Positions 39,038 to 50,342 of a stretch of 64,000 nucleotides of DNA are shown here, in pieces (the stretch's first letter is position 1; each line of letters starts with the position of its first letter). The stretch comes from Artemisia argyi (Eukaryota > Streptophyta > Magnoliopsida > Asterales > Asteraceae). The stretch covers positions 138,823,606 to 138,887,605 of the forward strand of contig CM060698.1 in the NCBI GenBank assembly GCA_030686995.1, written 5' to 3'. The notes under the pieces are model-generated. The model made no database searches and was not told the origin of the DNA. It was given only the letters and a program-made list of their open reading frames with translations. Position numbers and translations under genes: made by a program.

Positions 39038-41569
39038 ATGGACGATGGGAACATCTTTGAACCCGTCATCCCACCACAACAAAACCCACCACTAGAACCT
39101 CTTAGGCCCCGAACCTTAGGAGAGTATTCCCGACCTAGCCACCAAGGCTACCGAAACACCATTGAGCTCACCGGAGCCAATGAGACCCCCTTGCGATCCG
39201 ACACCATCCGGTTGGTGCAAAGCGGATGTGCATTCCATGGACTTCGTTCCGAAGATCCAAACCAACATCTTAAGGACTTCCTTAAAATCGTAGATTCCAT
39301 AGACTTAGATGTTGAAACTAGAGAGACAACCCGATTACGCCTATTCCAATTCTCTCTACGGGATCAAGCTAGTCAATGGCTTGAGCGTTTACCCGCGGGA
39401 TCCATCACCACATGGGATGATCTCACCACTCGTTTCCTTGCTCAATTTTTCCCACCGGGGAGAACTACTAAGCTTAGAAATGACATCTTGATGTTCCAAC
39501 AACATCAAAATGAATCTCTTTATGAAGCATGGACTCGTTTCAAGGACTTACTCCAAAAAGTCCCTCATCATGGCATAGATCTTTGGCTCCAAGTCCAAAT
39601 ATTTTATGACCATATCGATCTCTCCACGAGGCGAGCCATTGACCAATCGGCCGGTGGTAAGCTACGTGATCTAAGTGCGGAAAAATCATGGGAACTCATA
39701 GAAGATCTTGCTCTCTATGACAACGAAAGTTGGAATGATCCCCGTGATTTGAACAAAACGGTCAAGGCAATATCTTTGCCTTCGAACAACTCTAGCACTC
39801 CCGACCGTAGGATCATGGAACTTGAGGACCAAGTCAAGTTTCTCATGAAATCTTACGAAGCTCCTAAGCCTTCAAGCCAAGTGAACAAAATCACTTCTTC
39901 ATGCGAATTATGTAGTGGTCCCCACGACACTCGTGATTGTGTGGAACTCCCCGGAACAGCTTTTGCGGACTACGCATCCACGCGTACCGACGAAGCGGGA
40001 GATAAGTGGTACACTTTCAAGCCCGAGCCAAACCCTTACGGTGATTCATACAACCCCTCTTGGAAAAATCACCCAAACCTTAGGTGGAAACAAAATCAAC
40101 CCAGTTCTTCCAATCCACCTAATCGTTACCAACCAAACGGTCCACCCTCCAACCGTACTTTCAACAACAATCCTTCTAACAACCATGGTAGTACCAACAA
40201 TCTTAAAGGATTGATGTCTAAGTTCATGGCATCTCAAGAAGCTCGCATATCTAAGTTTGAAGCCGATTTCAAACGAAAGCAAAGCGAGATGACCACCAAA
40301 ATTGACGCATTGTTGAAAGTTCTCAATGACCGAGAAATGGGAGCACTCCCAAGCGACACGGTCAAGAATCCGAAACTAAACGTTAATTCCATATCTTCAG
40401 TTTCGTCACCCACTTCGTGTCCACAATACTACTCGGTTAAATCAACGAGCACGTGTTTCAAACAAAACCAAATTCTTCAAAAGGACCAATCAAGTAAAAC
40501 ACCCGATATAGAACCGGTCAAAAGTATAGTTGAAACACCTCTTACGCAAGACCTTGACGATGAATTCAAAGAACTTCACCTTGAACGCCCCGTCATTGAT
40601 GTCTTAGCGCGTGCTCCTTACTATAGTGCCCTCCTAGAAAAATATGAGAAGTTTAAACTAGGTAAAAATGGGACCGCCTTCGTTCAAAACAAGTTGCCTA
40701 AAAAGCTTGATGATCCGGGTATATTTGTTTTGCCTTGTAAGATAGGAAGATCCAAAGCTTTCGACACACTAGCCGATTTAGGGTCAAGCCTTAACTTGAT
40801 TCCCTTATCCTTATTCACCGCTCTTAAGCTAGGAAAGTTAGAGGAAACGGAGGTATTGATAGGGCTAGCGGATGGGAGTATTGCCCACCCGGTTGGAATG
40901 ATTAAGGATGTAGTTGTTCATGTAGGAAGGTTAACTATATTAGCGGATTTTCACATCCTAGACATGGTTAGTGACACTACATGCCCATTATTGGTAGGAA
41001 GAGGATTTTTAGCAACCGCTAGCGCCATGATAGATTGTAAGGAGTCTAAGATAGCGGTAGGTGAAGGCGATACTTGGTTGGTGTACGATGTAAAGAAGTA
41101 TAGTTATGATTGTGATGATGAACCGACACCGCATTGGGTAGAGATGAATAGGAGACTGTCTAGATATGGACCTTGGATAGAAAGGAACTTTATAGGACCT
41201 CAATGCCCATTTTATCTAGAAAAAGATTTCGTTGAAAAGACACATTCGGTAGAACAACTCATAGCTAGAGATGAAGAGCTAGATCCCTTTGAGGACCCCT
41301 TAGTCTTTAGGAAGATGATTGAATTCTTAAGCGTAATGCCTATTAATATAGAGATGAATAAGTGGAAAAGAGAGGGAGACAAGTGTAAATGGAGGTGGGA
41401 CAAGCCACCTAAAGAAGGTGACGGATCATGGCATATGAGAATGACTTTGTATGATCCGGATGGAGAAAAGTTTGAAAGGTCATACCATACTAAGGAAACC
41501 GATAGGAAGTTGAAACCTAAATTTGATCCCAAAGATGTCCTCAATGAGGAACTCACCCGTATCACGTAG
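39038..41569 (+). CDS. Gag-protease polyprotein with unrecognised C-terminal tail, copy 2
   Basis: An intact 843-codon ORF, collinear with the copy at 18857-21388 without a single indel. The same domains are present: gag, CELCSGPHDTRDC knuckle, LADLGSSLNLIP protease box, LLVGRGFL, and the C-terminal tail. In the last 388 nt I count 24 differences from copy 1: 20 synonymous and 4 amino-acid changes (L to M, D to E, Y to C, M to K). This indicates purifying selection on the shared lineage. Like copy 1 it needs RT and integrase from elsewhere. Confidence 0.93.
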   Translation: MDDGNIFEPVIPPQQNPPLEPLRPRTLGEYSRPSHQGYRNTIELTGANETPLRSDTIRLVQSGCAFHGLRSEDPNQHLKDFLKIVDSIDLDVETRETTRLRLFQFSLRDQASQWLERLPAGSITTWDDLTTRFLAQFFPPGRTTKLRNDILMFQQHQNESLYEAWTRFKDLLQKVPHHGIDLWLQVQIFYDHIDLSTRRAIDQSAGGKLRDLSAEKSWELIEDLALYDNESWNDPRDLNKTVKAISLPSNNSSTPDRRIMELEDQVKFLMKSYEAPKPSSQVNKITSSCELCSGPHDTRDCVELPGTAFADYASTRTDEAGDKWYTFKPEPNPYGDSYNPSWKNHPNLRWKQNQPSSSNPPNRYQPNGPPSNRTFNNNPSNNHGSTNNLKGLMSKFMASQEARISKFEADFKRKQSEMTTKIDALLKVLNDREMGALPSDTVKNPKLNVNSISSVSSPTSCPQYYSVKSTSTCFKQNQILQKDQSSKTPDIEPVKSIVETPLTQDLDDEFKELHLERPVIDVLARAPYYSALLEKYEKFKLGKNGTAFVQNKLPKKLDDPGIFVLPCKIGRSKAFDTLADLGSSLNLIPLSLFTALKLGKLEETEVLIGLADGSIAHPVGMIKDVVVHVGRLTILADFHILDMVSDTTCPLLVGRGFLATASAMIDCKESKIAVGEGDTWLVYDVKKYSYDCDDEPTPHWVEMNRRLSRYGPWIERNFIGPQCPFYLEKDFVEKTHSVEQLIARDEELDPFEDPLVFRKMIEFLSVMPINIEMNKWKREGDKCKWRWDKPPKEGDGSWHMRMTLYDPDGEKFERSYHTKETDRKLKPKFDPKDVLNEELTRIT

Positions 41570-44038
41570 TAACCCATGACCTTGAGTCTAGCTACAAGAC
41601 TCGTAAATAAAGAAAAGCACTTCTTGGGAGGCAACCCATGTTTTGTGTGATTTTATTTTATTTGTTTGTTATTTGCTTCCGTATGCATGCTTTATTTTTA
41701 TTGTTGGTAGATCATGTTTCTCAATTAAAAAGTGGAAATACTTTACTTTGTTGTTTTGGCCTAGTCTTAACTCCACCTAAAAGTATTTTTGCAAAAGATA
41801 AGTGTAAGGGGAAACCCCAAATATGTTTTTAAGAAACAAACCGATCATGATTCTCCACAATATTAAATGAACATGTATATTCGTATTTGTTAGAGTCAAA
41901 TGCGTGTATTGAGTCATAATGAAGTTTTGCAGGATTTTCCAGGAAGTAGGACAAAGTTTTTCCAGAAATTTTCCAGAAACTTAACATAAGAATTTCTGCA
42001 GGTCACTTCTGACGGCGTCACGAGTTAACTCTTGACGGCGTCACGTGTAAAAATCTGGAAATTTTACCGGTTTTGTTTTTCTAACGGAGTCTTATGGTTT
42101 TTGTGAATTATTAAGTTTTATAATCTCCAGGAAATCTGCAAACTTCATTCCACAAGCATTATATCTTATTTTGTTTTCTAGGATTTAGTAACTTATATAG
42201 GTTGCCGCCGATTTTATGCGAGGTTGTCTTGTCTATTTTCTCAGGATTCATAGGTTATGTATGACAAGAAGATGATTTATATTCTGGAAGGGAAGCTTTG
42301 ATTGTTCATTTTCTTGGAGGAAGATTTAACCTGACCACCTTATTATCCATACCGAGCGAATCAGGGGAGTATTTGATTTCATTCTTTTTACTTTTTCACT
42401 TTTACATTCTTTACTTGAACATTGGGGAATGTTCATCCTAAGTGTAAGGGGAGGGTAAAATGATGATACCTTACATGTACACTTTTGCTTGAGTTTGTTT
42501 TGTTTAATAGTAGATGTGTAATAAAACTATGAGAAATACTTGTTAGTGCAATTTTAGCGCCAAATTTAAATTTTTTTACAACATTTAGGAGTGAAACTTT
42601 AGCCATAGCAAGCGTCTCATGGATAGGAGATTGTATGACTAGCACATAACCGTACTTTCAGAAAAATTTTCCACCCAAATATGTGAGGTTCGCCTTTAGA
42701 TTTGATAGGAAAAGCATTTACTATTAGTGCTTATGAGTGTACCGGTAGCATTTAGATTCTAGAACTTGCGTTAGTGATGCATCCAGAGACCGCTAGTGAG
42801 ACTACATTCGTGTAGTAGGATTTACTACATGATAAGAGGCATTAGGATTACCCTTGTGTTAAACCTGTATCATAATTACTTGACCATTTAAGTCATATTA
42901 CTTGGCTAGTTAAGTCAACTAATTTTTCCCACACCCTTAGCGTTGTACTCATTTTTAGTACACGAAACCCCTAGTACACCCCTCCGATCCTATCTTTTCG
43001 TTTCTAACTTTAAGCATCTTACTTAAAGGAAGAATTTGTTACACCCCACTTAAATATACACCCAAATCGCCTTAGCCTTCCGTGTATGCGCTCATTTTTA
43101 GTGCATTATTGTTATTTGTTAAACCCTAAGTTAACTATCTAATTGATTACATGGTTGCTAAGTCGAGTCATATCATTGTATATATTGTTTTGGGACGATT
43201 GGGACTCATGGGTAAAGTACTTATTTTATGGAGTAACGGGGAAGAACATCATATATTACCCCCATATGTGCGTTAATCTTAAAAGTGCTCCAAGAACATC
43301 ATATATTACCCCCATATATTACCCCCATATGTAAAGATTCAAGTGTAAGAGGAATGTTATTATTTCGGATGGTAGGGTAAGAGTGTATGTAAAAAAAAAT
43401 AATAATAAATAAATAAAAAATCAAAAAAAATCAAAAAATCAAGAAAAAGAAAAAAAAAATAGAAAAAAAAAGTAAAGAGAAAATACATACGGACTACCAT
43501 CCCTTTTTTATTCTATGTTCATTTTATATTTTTGTTATTTTTCATTTATTAGCCTAAGTCGAGTCTAGTCTTGGCTTAGCAACGCCATATTGTACATGTA
43601 ATTAACCAAGATTGTTAACTCGCCACCAGTAAAAACTTCCTTTATCCAACAAAACCGTATATTTCATATCCCTACACCTAACGTTACAACCTTTTAAAAG
43701 ACCTCTTTGATAGTTTATCCTAGGTGCTTACGCCATGTGGTGGAGGTTTGACCCTTTCCCAAGCCTATGGTAATCTATTTTGCTATGACAGGTAGTGAGA
43801 GATGTTTTCCATTTCCATATTGTAATTTATACTTTATTACACCCGAGAGATGTGAGTATCTAAACACTATTTGTGAGGTGCTAGTGTATGACCTCCGTGC
43901 TTGTCTATTGGTCTTTAGTGGAACGATTATTTGTTGTAATTACTTTTATATTAGTGTTAAATGACCCCTAACTTGTATTTTGACTAGAATAAAAGCGCAT
44001 TTGCTTGAGGACAAGCAAATCTCAAGTGTAAGGGTATA
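41570..44038 (+). other. 3' non-coding region of RT-less element copy 2
   Basis: No credible ORF. It holds TTGGGAGGCAACCCATG at 41624-41640, two TGACGGCGTCA sites near 42010 and 42034, AAGTGTAAGGGG motifs near 41805 and 42440, a variant near 43337, and the terminal AAGTGTAAGGG against the 3' LTR. A local duplication of ACATCATATATTACCCCCAT occurs around 43246 and 43296. Confidence 0.7.
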
Positions 44039-45439
44039 TGATGAGGCGAAAAATGAACCACTTTTAGGGGGTCATTTAAGCCCGGAATTGAATTTATTTG
44101 ATCAAATATTGCCTTAAATCGTTCCTTTTGTGATTTTAGGTACTTTGGGAGAGAAATTTTGAAAAGGAAGCAATTCGGACGTTTTTGGAGCATAAAAGTG
44201 AAGAAAACGCCAAAGTCTTAATTTTCCTTGCTGGGAACAGTAGGTGACGGCATCAAGAAGGAAATTCTGACGGCGTCAAGAGTAATTTCCATGACGACCC
44301 AGTACAGAATTGAAGGCGTCACGAAGTAGAGTGTCAAGAGTAAAATACGTGATGGCCTGAAAAATGCTATAACGTGACGGCGTCAAAAGTAGATCAAGGC
44401 AGTCCGAGAAGTATTTTGACGGCGTCACCAATTTGTTCTTGACGCCGTCAGCCTCAATTTCCTATATATAGTTTTCTAATTTTCATTCATAAAAAAAAGG
44501 GAAGTTTTGGAGAAACCCTAAGGCCGAACTTAGTACGAATTTTACAGGTTTTTCAAGGGTTCTCAGCCCTTGATCCCTTTCATGTGTAATTGAGATAAGT
44601 ATTCTTTTAATTCAATCAATATGTCTATGTGTTGGTTGTCTATATCTTGTTCTTGTCTTAATTCCATCATGCTAGGCTAGATCTATCTTGTGTTTGCTTG
44701 GATCTAATGAAACCTAGATGTTAATTATGTGTTGATTACTTGTTTATGGTTGTATTGGATGAATGATTTCGATGTTAGGCTTAAGAAAACTGGCAGATCT
44801 CCAATTGGTAACATGCTTGAACGTCTTAGGAAACATGAACTGACGTGCACTAGGTTTTATTGGTTGTATTTAATGCATGAGTAAATTCTAATGATCTCAT
44901 GTTAGGAGCTTCTTAATCGGCTTGACATAGGAGTGAAGTAGGCACTCATAGGATTGGGGAATTAAGTGCGCCACCCCATGAATGGTATTAAGGAATACAA
45001 TCCGTCATCCACGCAACTATAACAAGTAATTAACGTGTAAAAGATATCTAGGGAGTAGTGAAATCTAAGTAAACACAATTTCTTCACTTATTGCTCACAA
45101 CCTTAGTTTTATTTAGTTTATTTTCATTTCTAGTATTTTATTTTGATTGCATCTTAGTATTGGGTTAGTTGACTAGCAACTAATTCCGCCCAAATCCTTC
45201 AAACCCGAGATTTTTACTTGCTTTTCATAAAATATAAAAATACAAAAATAATCATCCTTCATCTTTAGAACTAGTATTTAGGTTTTCTAATCCTAGCGAC
45301 ACTATTCCTAGCTGAACGATCAATCCCCCGGTACTTGTCACTATACTATACTACAACGATCAGGTACACTGCCTGGTGGGGGTTGTAAGCTTCTCAAGAT
45401 CCCTTGAGAGGTAAAGCCTGGTGCGATTCCCACGTATCA
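44039..45439 (+). repeat. 3' LTR of RT-less element copy 2
   Basis: 1401 bp, ends TATCA before TSD GGTAG. TATA box at 44462-44471. Confidence 0.92.
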
Positions 45440-45611
45440 GGTAGATGCTGCTAAAGCTCAACGTGCTGCTAAAGCCCAAGCTGCTGCTGTTGGAGGTGAG
45501 GATGAAGCTGAAAGCACGTTTGATGAAGCTGCTGTTGTTGATAATCTGGAAAATAGAATAACAGGTCTTGAAGCTACATTTGCATATCTCAAGGAAATGA
45601 AAGCAAGGTAA

Positions 45612-46244
45612 GGAAGAGATGGTGCGAGTTCAAGCAAAGCGGGAGGTAGCCGCAAAAAAAGTAAACGGGTTGTTTCATTTGGTTGTCGAGTTGTTTAGTT
45701 TGAGTTGTTTTGTTTGGTTGTCGAGTTCTTTAGTTTGAGTTGTTTAGTTTGAGTTGTTTCGTTTGATTGTCGAGTTTTCTTGTCGAATTGTTTAGTTTGA
45801 GTCTGTATGAAAATGTATCTGGCTTACAACTCTTGTGTGGTTTGAATAAAATGTTTGCTTTCCTGTTTGAAGCTAAGCGTGTGGTATCGAGTTGTTTAGT
45901 TTGAGTTGTTTCGTTTGGTTGTCGAGTTGTTTAGTTTGAGTTGTTTCCTTTGGTTGTCGAGAGTTTTAGTTTGGTTGTCGAGTTGTTTAGTTTGAGTTTG
46001 TATGAAAATGCATGTGGTTGAGAACTCTTGCTTGTTTTAAATAAACAGTTTGCCTTCGTGTTTGATAATTGTGATATTGTTCCTTCAGTTCTATTATTTG
46101 TGCGTACGAATTTAAAATATAAAGGACGTTCAACATCAGTTACCACAACAACAACAACATTTTATTAAACAACAACAATAACATCAACAACAACAACAAC
46201 AGCAAACAACATCAACAACAACAACAATAACAACGATAACAGTA
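45612..46244. repeat. 35-bp minisatellite and CAA-rich tract between convergent genes
   Basis: About 45660-45990 repeats GTTGTCGAGTTGTTTAGTTT-type units near 35 bp, several copies, diverging towards the right. About 46144-46237 is a (CAA)n-like tract. Both lie in the shared 3' region of the 121-aa ORF and the zf-GRF gene. Confidence 0.7.
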
Positions 46245-46759
46245 CTACATATGAAATTTATCCATGTCACCTAAAAGGTCATGGAGTATTGCATCCGACT
46301 GACATGCGTGGTCGTGGTTGTCGGGATACGTTGCCATGTCAAGTTTTGCCTCCAGCATCCTTAATTTTGTCTCTAGCACCTGTTTTTGTGCCTCTAGCAT
46401 GTTTATTCTAAGATCTTTTTCATGACAGTTTGAGCACCTTGTTGGAGAAGATCCAAAACCGCTTGATGTTGAAGCTCCCAGAGAACCGGTCATTTTGGCG
46501 AGTCATTCCTCCTTCCATAAAAAAAATCACATCCATGGTCTGTTGTCCCAGCCTGTTAAAGAGTAAAAACTATTTTTTTTAACAACTAACCAAATTATTT
46601 ATATAATACACGAAAAAGTATGTAATTGTTCACCTTCGATAATGGACACGCATAGTATAGTTTACCACGGGAGTAAGATCTACGCAATTCTTGTAGAATC
46701 ACGTCTCCTCGTCTACAAGGACAAGGAAAAGCTTCAAATTGTGCCATCTTCTTCACCAT
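46245..46759 (-). pseudogene. zf-GRF-type protein gene, two exons, damaged
   Basis: Exon 1 runs from ATG at 46759 (or 46747) to 46634 and encodes CPCRRGDVILQELRRSYSRG followed by KLYYACPLSK. After a GT-AG intron, exon 2 starts at 46552 with AGTTDHGCDFF. The pattern CxC, GR/GK-x-YYACP, then GCDFF-WKEE is that of GRF zinc fingers, single-strand nucleic-acid-binding modules found in small plant proteins. The frame breaks in a run of eight T: one more T would give FFLWKEE, the family's usual ending, followed by a TGA. The tail then reads on (MTGSLGASTSSGFGSSP, CSNCHEKDLRINMLEAQKQV) as a coiled coil and stops at 46245. So there is one probable 1-nt deletion and one stop. It converges on the 121-aa ORF. 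Its upstream side is interrupted by an Athila element. Confidence 0.65.
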
Positions 46760-46918
46760 GATAACAGTGTGTGTTTGTGGTTATGAGGTTGAGTGGTTGT
46801 GAGTGGTTGAATCGTGACCGGGGTGGCCCGATCTACAAGTTGAGGTGATAAAAGGTGGTGGCCAGAAAAAGAATCCGGCGGCAGGAAACTGCTGGTGTCG
46901 CTAGAAAATGGAAACTGC

Positions 46919-46919
46919 T

Positions 46920-46967
<48 letters not shown>
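46919..46967. repeat. (GA)n microsatellite
   Basis: About 48 bp of GA repeat, roughly 160 bp upstream of the zf-GRF start; such tracts are common in plant 5' regions. Confidence 0.9.
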
Positions 46968-46968
<1 letters not shown>

Positions 46969-46984
46969 TAGTGAGATGAGTGTG

Positions 46985-49900
46985 TGATGTGTATCAAATT
47001 ATAGTATATAATTATATTCCGAAGAAATACTTGTGAAAGTATTTCCCGGGTCGTTCTCCCAACGAAGGTTCGAATGGAATTTCCGAATTATCGATTTGGG
47101 AATCGTGTAGTGTAAGTGAAATAGTGAAAAAGTGATTGTGAAAACAAAATATGAAATGAAATAGTGAAATATGCACAAGGTACAAGTTATATATGCACAA
47201 AAGTCAAAAACGTGAAAACGGAAATGCAAACGCAAATTTTAGACGTAACGTACGAAATAAAACGCGACTTATATTCTAAAAATGATCCTACAAATGTAAA
47301 ACAATTTTCTAAAAATCTTAAACTAATAAAAAGAATTTTAAGAAAAAGAAAAATATTTTTTTGAGTTTTTATTTATTTTCTAGAATTTATTTTCTATTTA
47401 TTGAATTAAAAAGAAATTTAAAATAAAAGAAAATGTGAAAAATAATGGGAAAAATTGTGAAAATTAATTTGAAAAATCTAAAATATTATAAAAGAAATTT
47501 CTAAACTATTTTTGTATTTTTTAAAGCTTTTTCTGATTTTTATTGGATTTTTGTTATTTAAAAGTGAATTAAAAATGATTAAAAATAAAGAAAATTTAAG
47601 AAAAATATCAAATCAACTCAGAAAATTATGAAAAATTCACAGAAAATCTAGAATATTATAATGAGCTTGCAGAAAAATTTTGAAAAGAAAATTTTAAGCA
47701 GAAGTGCTTATAAGCTAGAAAATAGCTTATGGCAAGTGCTTATTTATAAGCACTTGCCACAAATCTAATCCAAACTTTGAAAACAGAAGTAATATGCTAA
47801 AATCAACTCATGAATGTTCAAATAAGATAAAATATTACACAAAAACTTAATGATGCAAGTAATAAGCAGTTGAGATAAGCTACTATAATAAGCAGAATGG
47901 AACCAGGATAAGCCAGAAGCTCAATAACAGTGTAACTCACTTAAGCAAACTCAGATATACTCAGAAAAGTCAATTTAACTCAATTACAAGCTTGATCAAT
48001 CAATTGCAACCCAATAGCTCAAAACAGAAATCAATGTTCAAACACCTAATAAACAGTCCACAAAAAGCAGTCCTAATAAGCTAAGAACTACAAGATTATG
48101 GGGGCAATAGCTTCACTACTAAACTGAGATACAAAGTAACTAAAATTCTATATCTAAAAACCACCAAATGAAAAATCACCCAAAAAACAGCAGCAATGAA
48201 CAACAATCCTGATGCACAGTTGACTTTTCAATTGCTATTTTACTTTGACTAAAGCTACTTTCTACTGATTAAATCTATTCTAATAAGTAATTTTAAGCTA
48301 AAATTAATCTTTATTAAGCTAACTATGTCTATTACACAACTACAACTTCAACTATACTAACTGATTCAACCTAATCTAACAATTACTAATATTGAAACTT
48401 AACTTTGACTATTAATGAAGTACCTACTGACTTTTATTGTATATTACTCTATTATAACTCTAATGAAAACTATGTATGAATCAATGACAGGTTAACTTCA
48501 ACTTAACCACTCAGTAACCAATAGATCCAAACACCCCCTTAACTACTACTAACAACTATGAAATGATACAAATTACCACAAACTACCAAGTTACTGATTC
48601 AACAAGTTACAAAAACACTATTAGAAGTAGATTTAACAATCAAAACAACTGAAACTACCAGAAACTCAGAATCACAAATATCTTATTAAAACAGATTTCA
48701 ATGAACTAAAAAAAATATCAACTCCAAATTGTTACAGCTATCAAATCTACTAAACTAAATTCAAACTCAACCCAATTATACTAATATAACAGCAAACTAG
48801 CAACTAAATTGATCAACACAGATTCTAATGATTGAACTAAGAACAATATAACTAGAATCAGCACTTACAATGATCATTCACTCCAGCATGAAAAGGAGTG
48901 ATTCACTATGCTTGCCTGTCTTTTGACAGGCTGAGTGCATCCAAATCTCACTCAAACTTGTCCAATTCAACACAAATTACCATCAATCTCAACAGTTGAC
49001 TTAGTTTGACCAGATATGAACAAAAGAAAATACAATCCAATTACTGACTTCTAAATCTCAAAAAACTTAAAAACTATTTCTAAACAGTTAAAAACTACAA
49101 TTCAACTTGAATTGAAACTGATTTTCTCAAAACTATTTTTTTATCCTTTTATTTTCTGATTTGAAATAAAACTTTTGATTTAGACAAACATCAAACTGAA
49201 AATGAAGAAGAGATTCTAATATTTAGAAAACAGTTATAATAAAGAAACAATAAACAGTAAACTAATAAGAACTAAATTGATTCAAAATGTAAACTAAATT
49301 TCATTAAGTAAAAGAAGTAGTACAGCTGAATTTTAAGCAAATACAATTGAAAAGAGAAATTGGCAGAGCTTCGCTATTCGAAACTCCACACCTAATAAGC
49401 TATCCTATCATCTCTATATATAGTAATGAAGAGAAGAATCTAGAATGGAGGGGGTCACGGATTGCCAGCTTGGCAATCCGTGTGCTTGTGTTTCTTCAAT
49501 GATCATCCAAGCCATCCAATCAATTCCCAATGATTACAGCCCTTAGATTAGATCCCAATGACGTGGTATAGCCAATTGTGAGCTGACACCTGTCCCGTTT
49601 TGTGCTTGTTTGCTTCTGACAAGTACTGACAACTCAGAAATTCTTCTAGAAACCCTTTGATATTACCTAATTACCCTTAATTGCTGTTAATATGGGGAGC
49701 AGTGTAATTAGGGTTCATAGGTGAATAGTTAAACTGGGTTTGGGAGTGAATTGGGGGGCGGGAATGGGTTAAAGTTATTTTATTGGTTTGACTTGTGTGG
49801 GATATTGTTTGACCGAGGGAAAAATTGGGCTTGGGTCAAGGGATAAATGGTGTTTGGGCTTTTGAATTTTATCTTGGATCAGGCTTGGCATGTATGGATT

Positions 49901-50342
49901 TGGACTTAGCTTTGTACATGAAATATATTATCAGATTTCATGTGTTGAAATTACAAGGACCAAATGTGAAATATCTGAAACTGTAAGGGCAAAATCTGTA
50001 ATTTCTCACAAATATCTCAAGGGACTCAAAATGTAACTTCATAATTCATGGAGGACCAAAACTGCCATTCTTTAGAAATATTCTTCAAAGGACCATAACT
50101 GACAATTTCTTAAACTTGGAGGATCATGTTGACTTTTTAAATCACAGCTTTGACTTCTTGACCATCTCCCACTCTCGTGCTCGTGTTGTTGTATTATCAT
50201 TGATTTTTCGTCATTTTGCGTAATATCCGTACCTGCACTTCACAAACACAAAAACAATACACATTTGGCATTTATAGTCGAGTTTTTGGTCGTTTTGGTC
50301 TGATATTTAAGTATAAAGGTATGTGTAAATTAACACATACCA
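46985..50342 (-). repeat. 3' LTR of the Athila element (left)
   Basis: About 3.36 kb. TATA box ACTATATATAGAG-type on the minus strand at 49414-49423. In element orientation it starts with the hairpin GGTATGTGT-n6-ACACATACC. No coding sequence. The purine-rich CTGAGGGATTTTGG next to it is the likely polypurine tract. Confidence 0.88.

Larger units (their letters stand above)
37454..45439 (+). mobile_element. Athila-like RT-less LTR retrotransposon, copy 2
   Basis: Same family and layout as 17276-25291. LTRs 37454-38865 (1412 bp) and 44039-45439 (1401 bp; one 11-bp deletion beside a TGACGGCGTCA site), TSD GGTAG (37449-37453, 45440-45444). The primer site TGGCGCCGCAGCCTGGGG is at 38872-38889. 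The 843-codon ORF is intact and no RT or integrase is present. It interrupts the 121-aa ORF. Confidence 0.93.
37255..45611 (+). pseudogene. 121-aa ORF split by the second RT-less element
   Basis: The ORF begins at ATG 37255 (MDGLTLEQEWSKALSHELL) and runs to 37453, where the retroelement with TSD GGTAG begins. Removing the element and one TSD copy, it continues in frame from 45445 to the TAA at 45609-45611, 366 nt in all. The N-terminal half is Trp/Tyr-rich and acidic. The second half is Ala-rich (AAKAQRAAKAQAAAVGG), then acidic, with a final coiled-coil-like segment (NLENRITGLEATFAYLKEMK). AAG-GTAAGG at the stop could instead be a splice donor. It lies 125 bp past the palindromic repeats, so it may be a CACTA-encoded accessory gene. 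I recognise no family. Confidence 0.6.
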
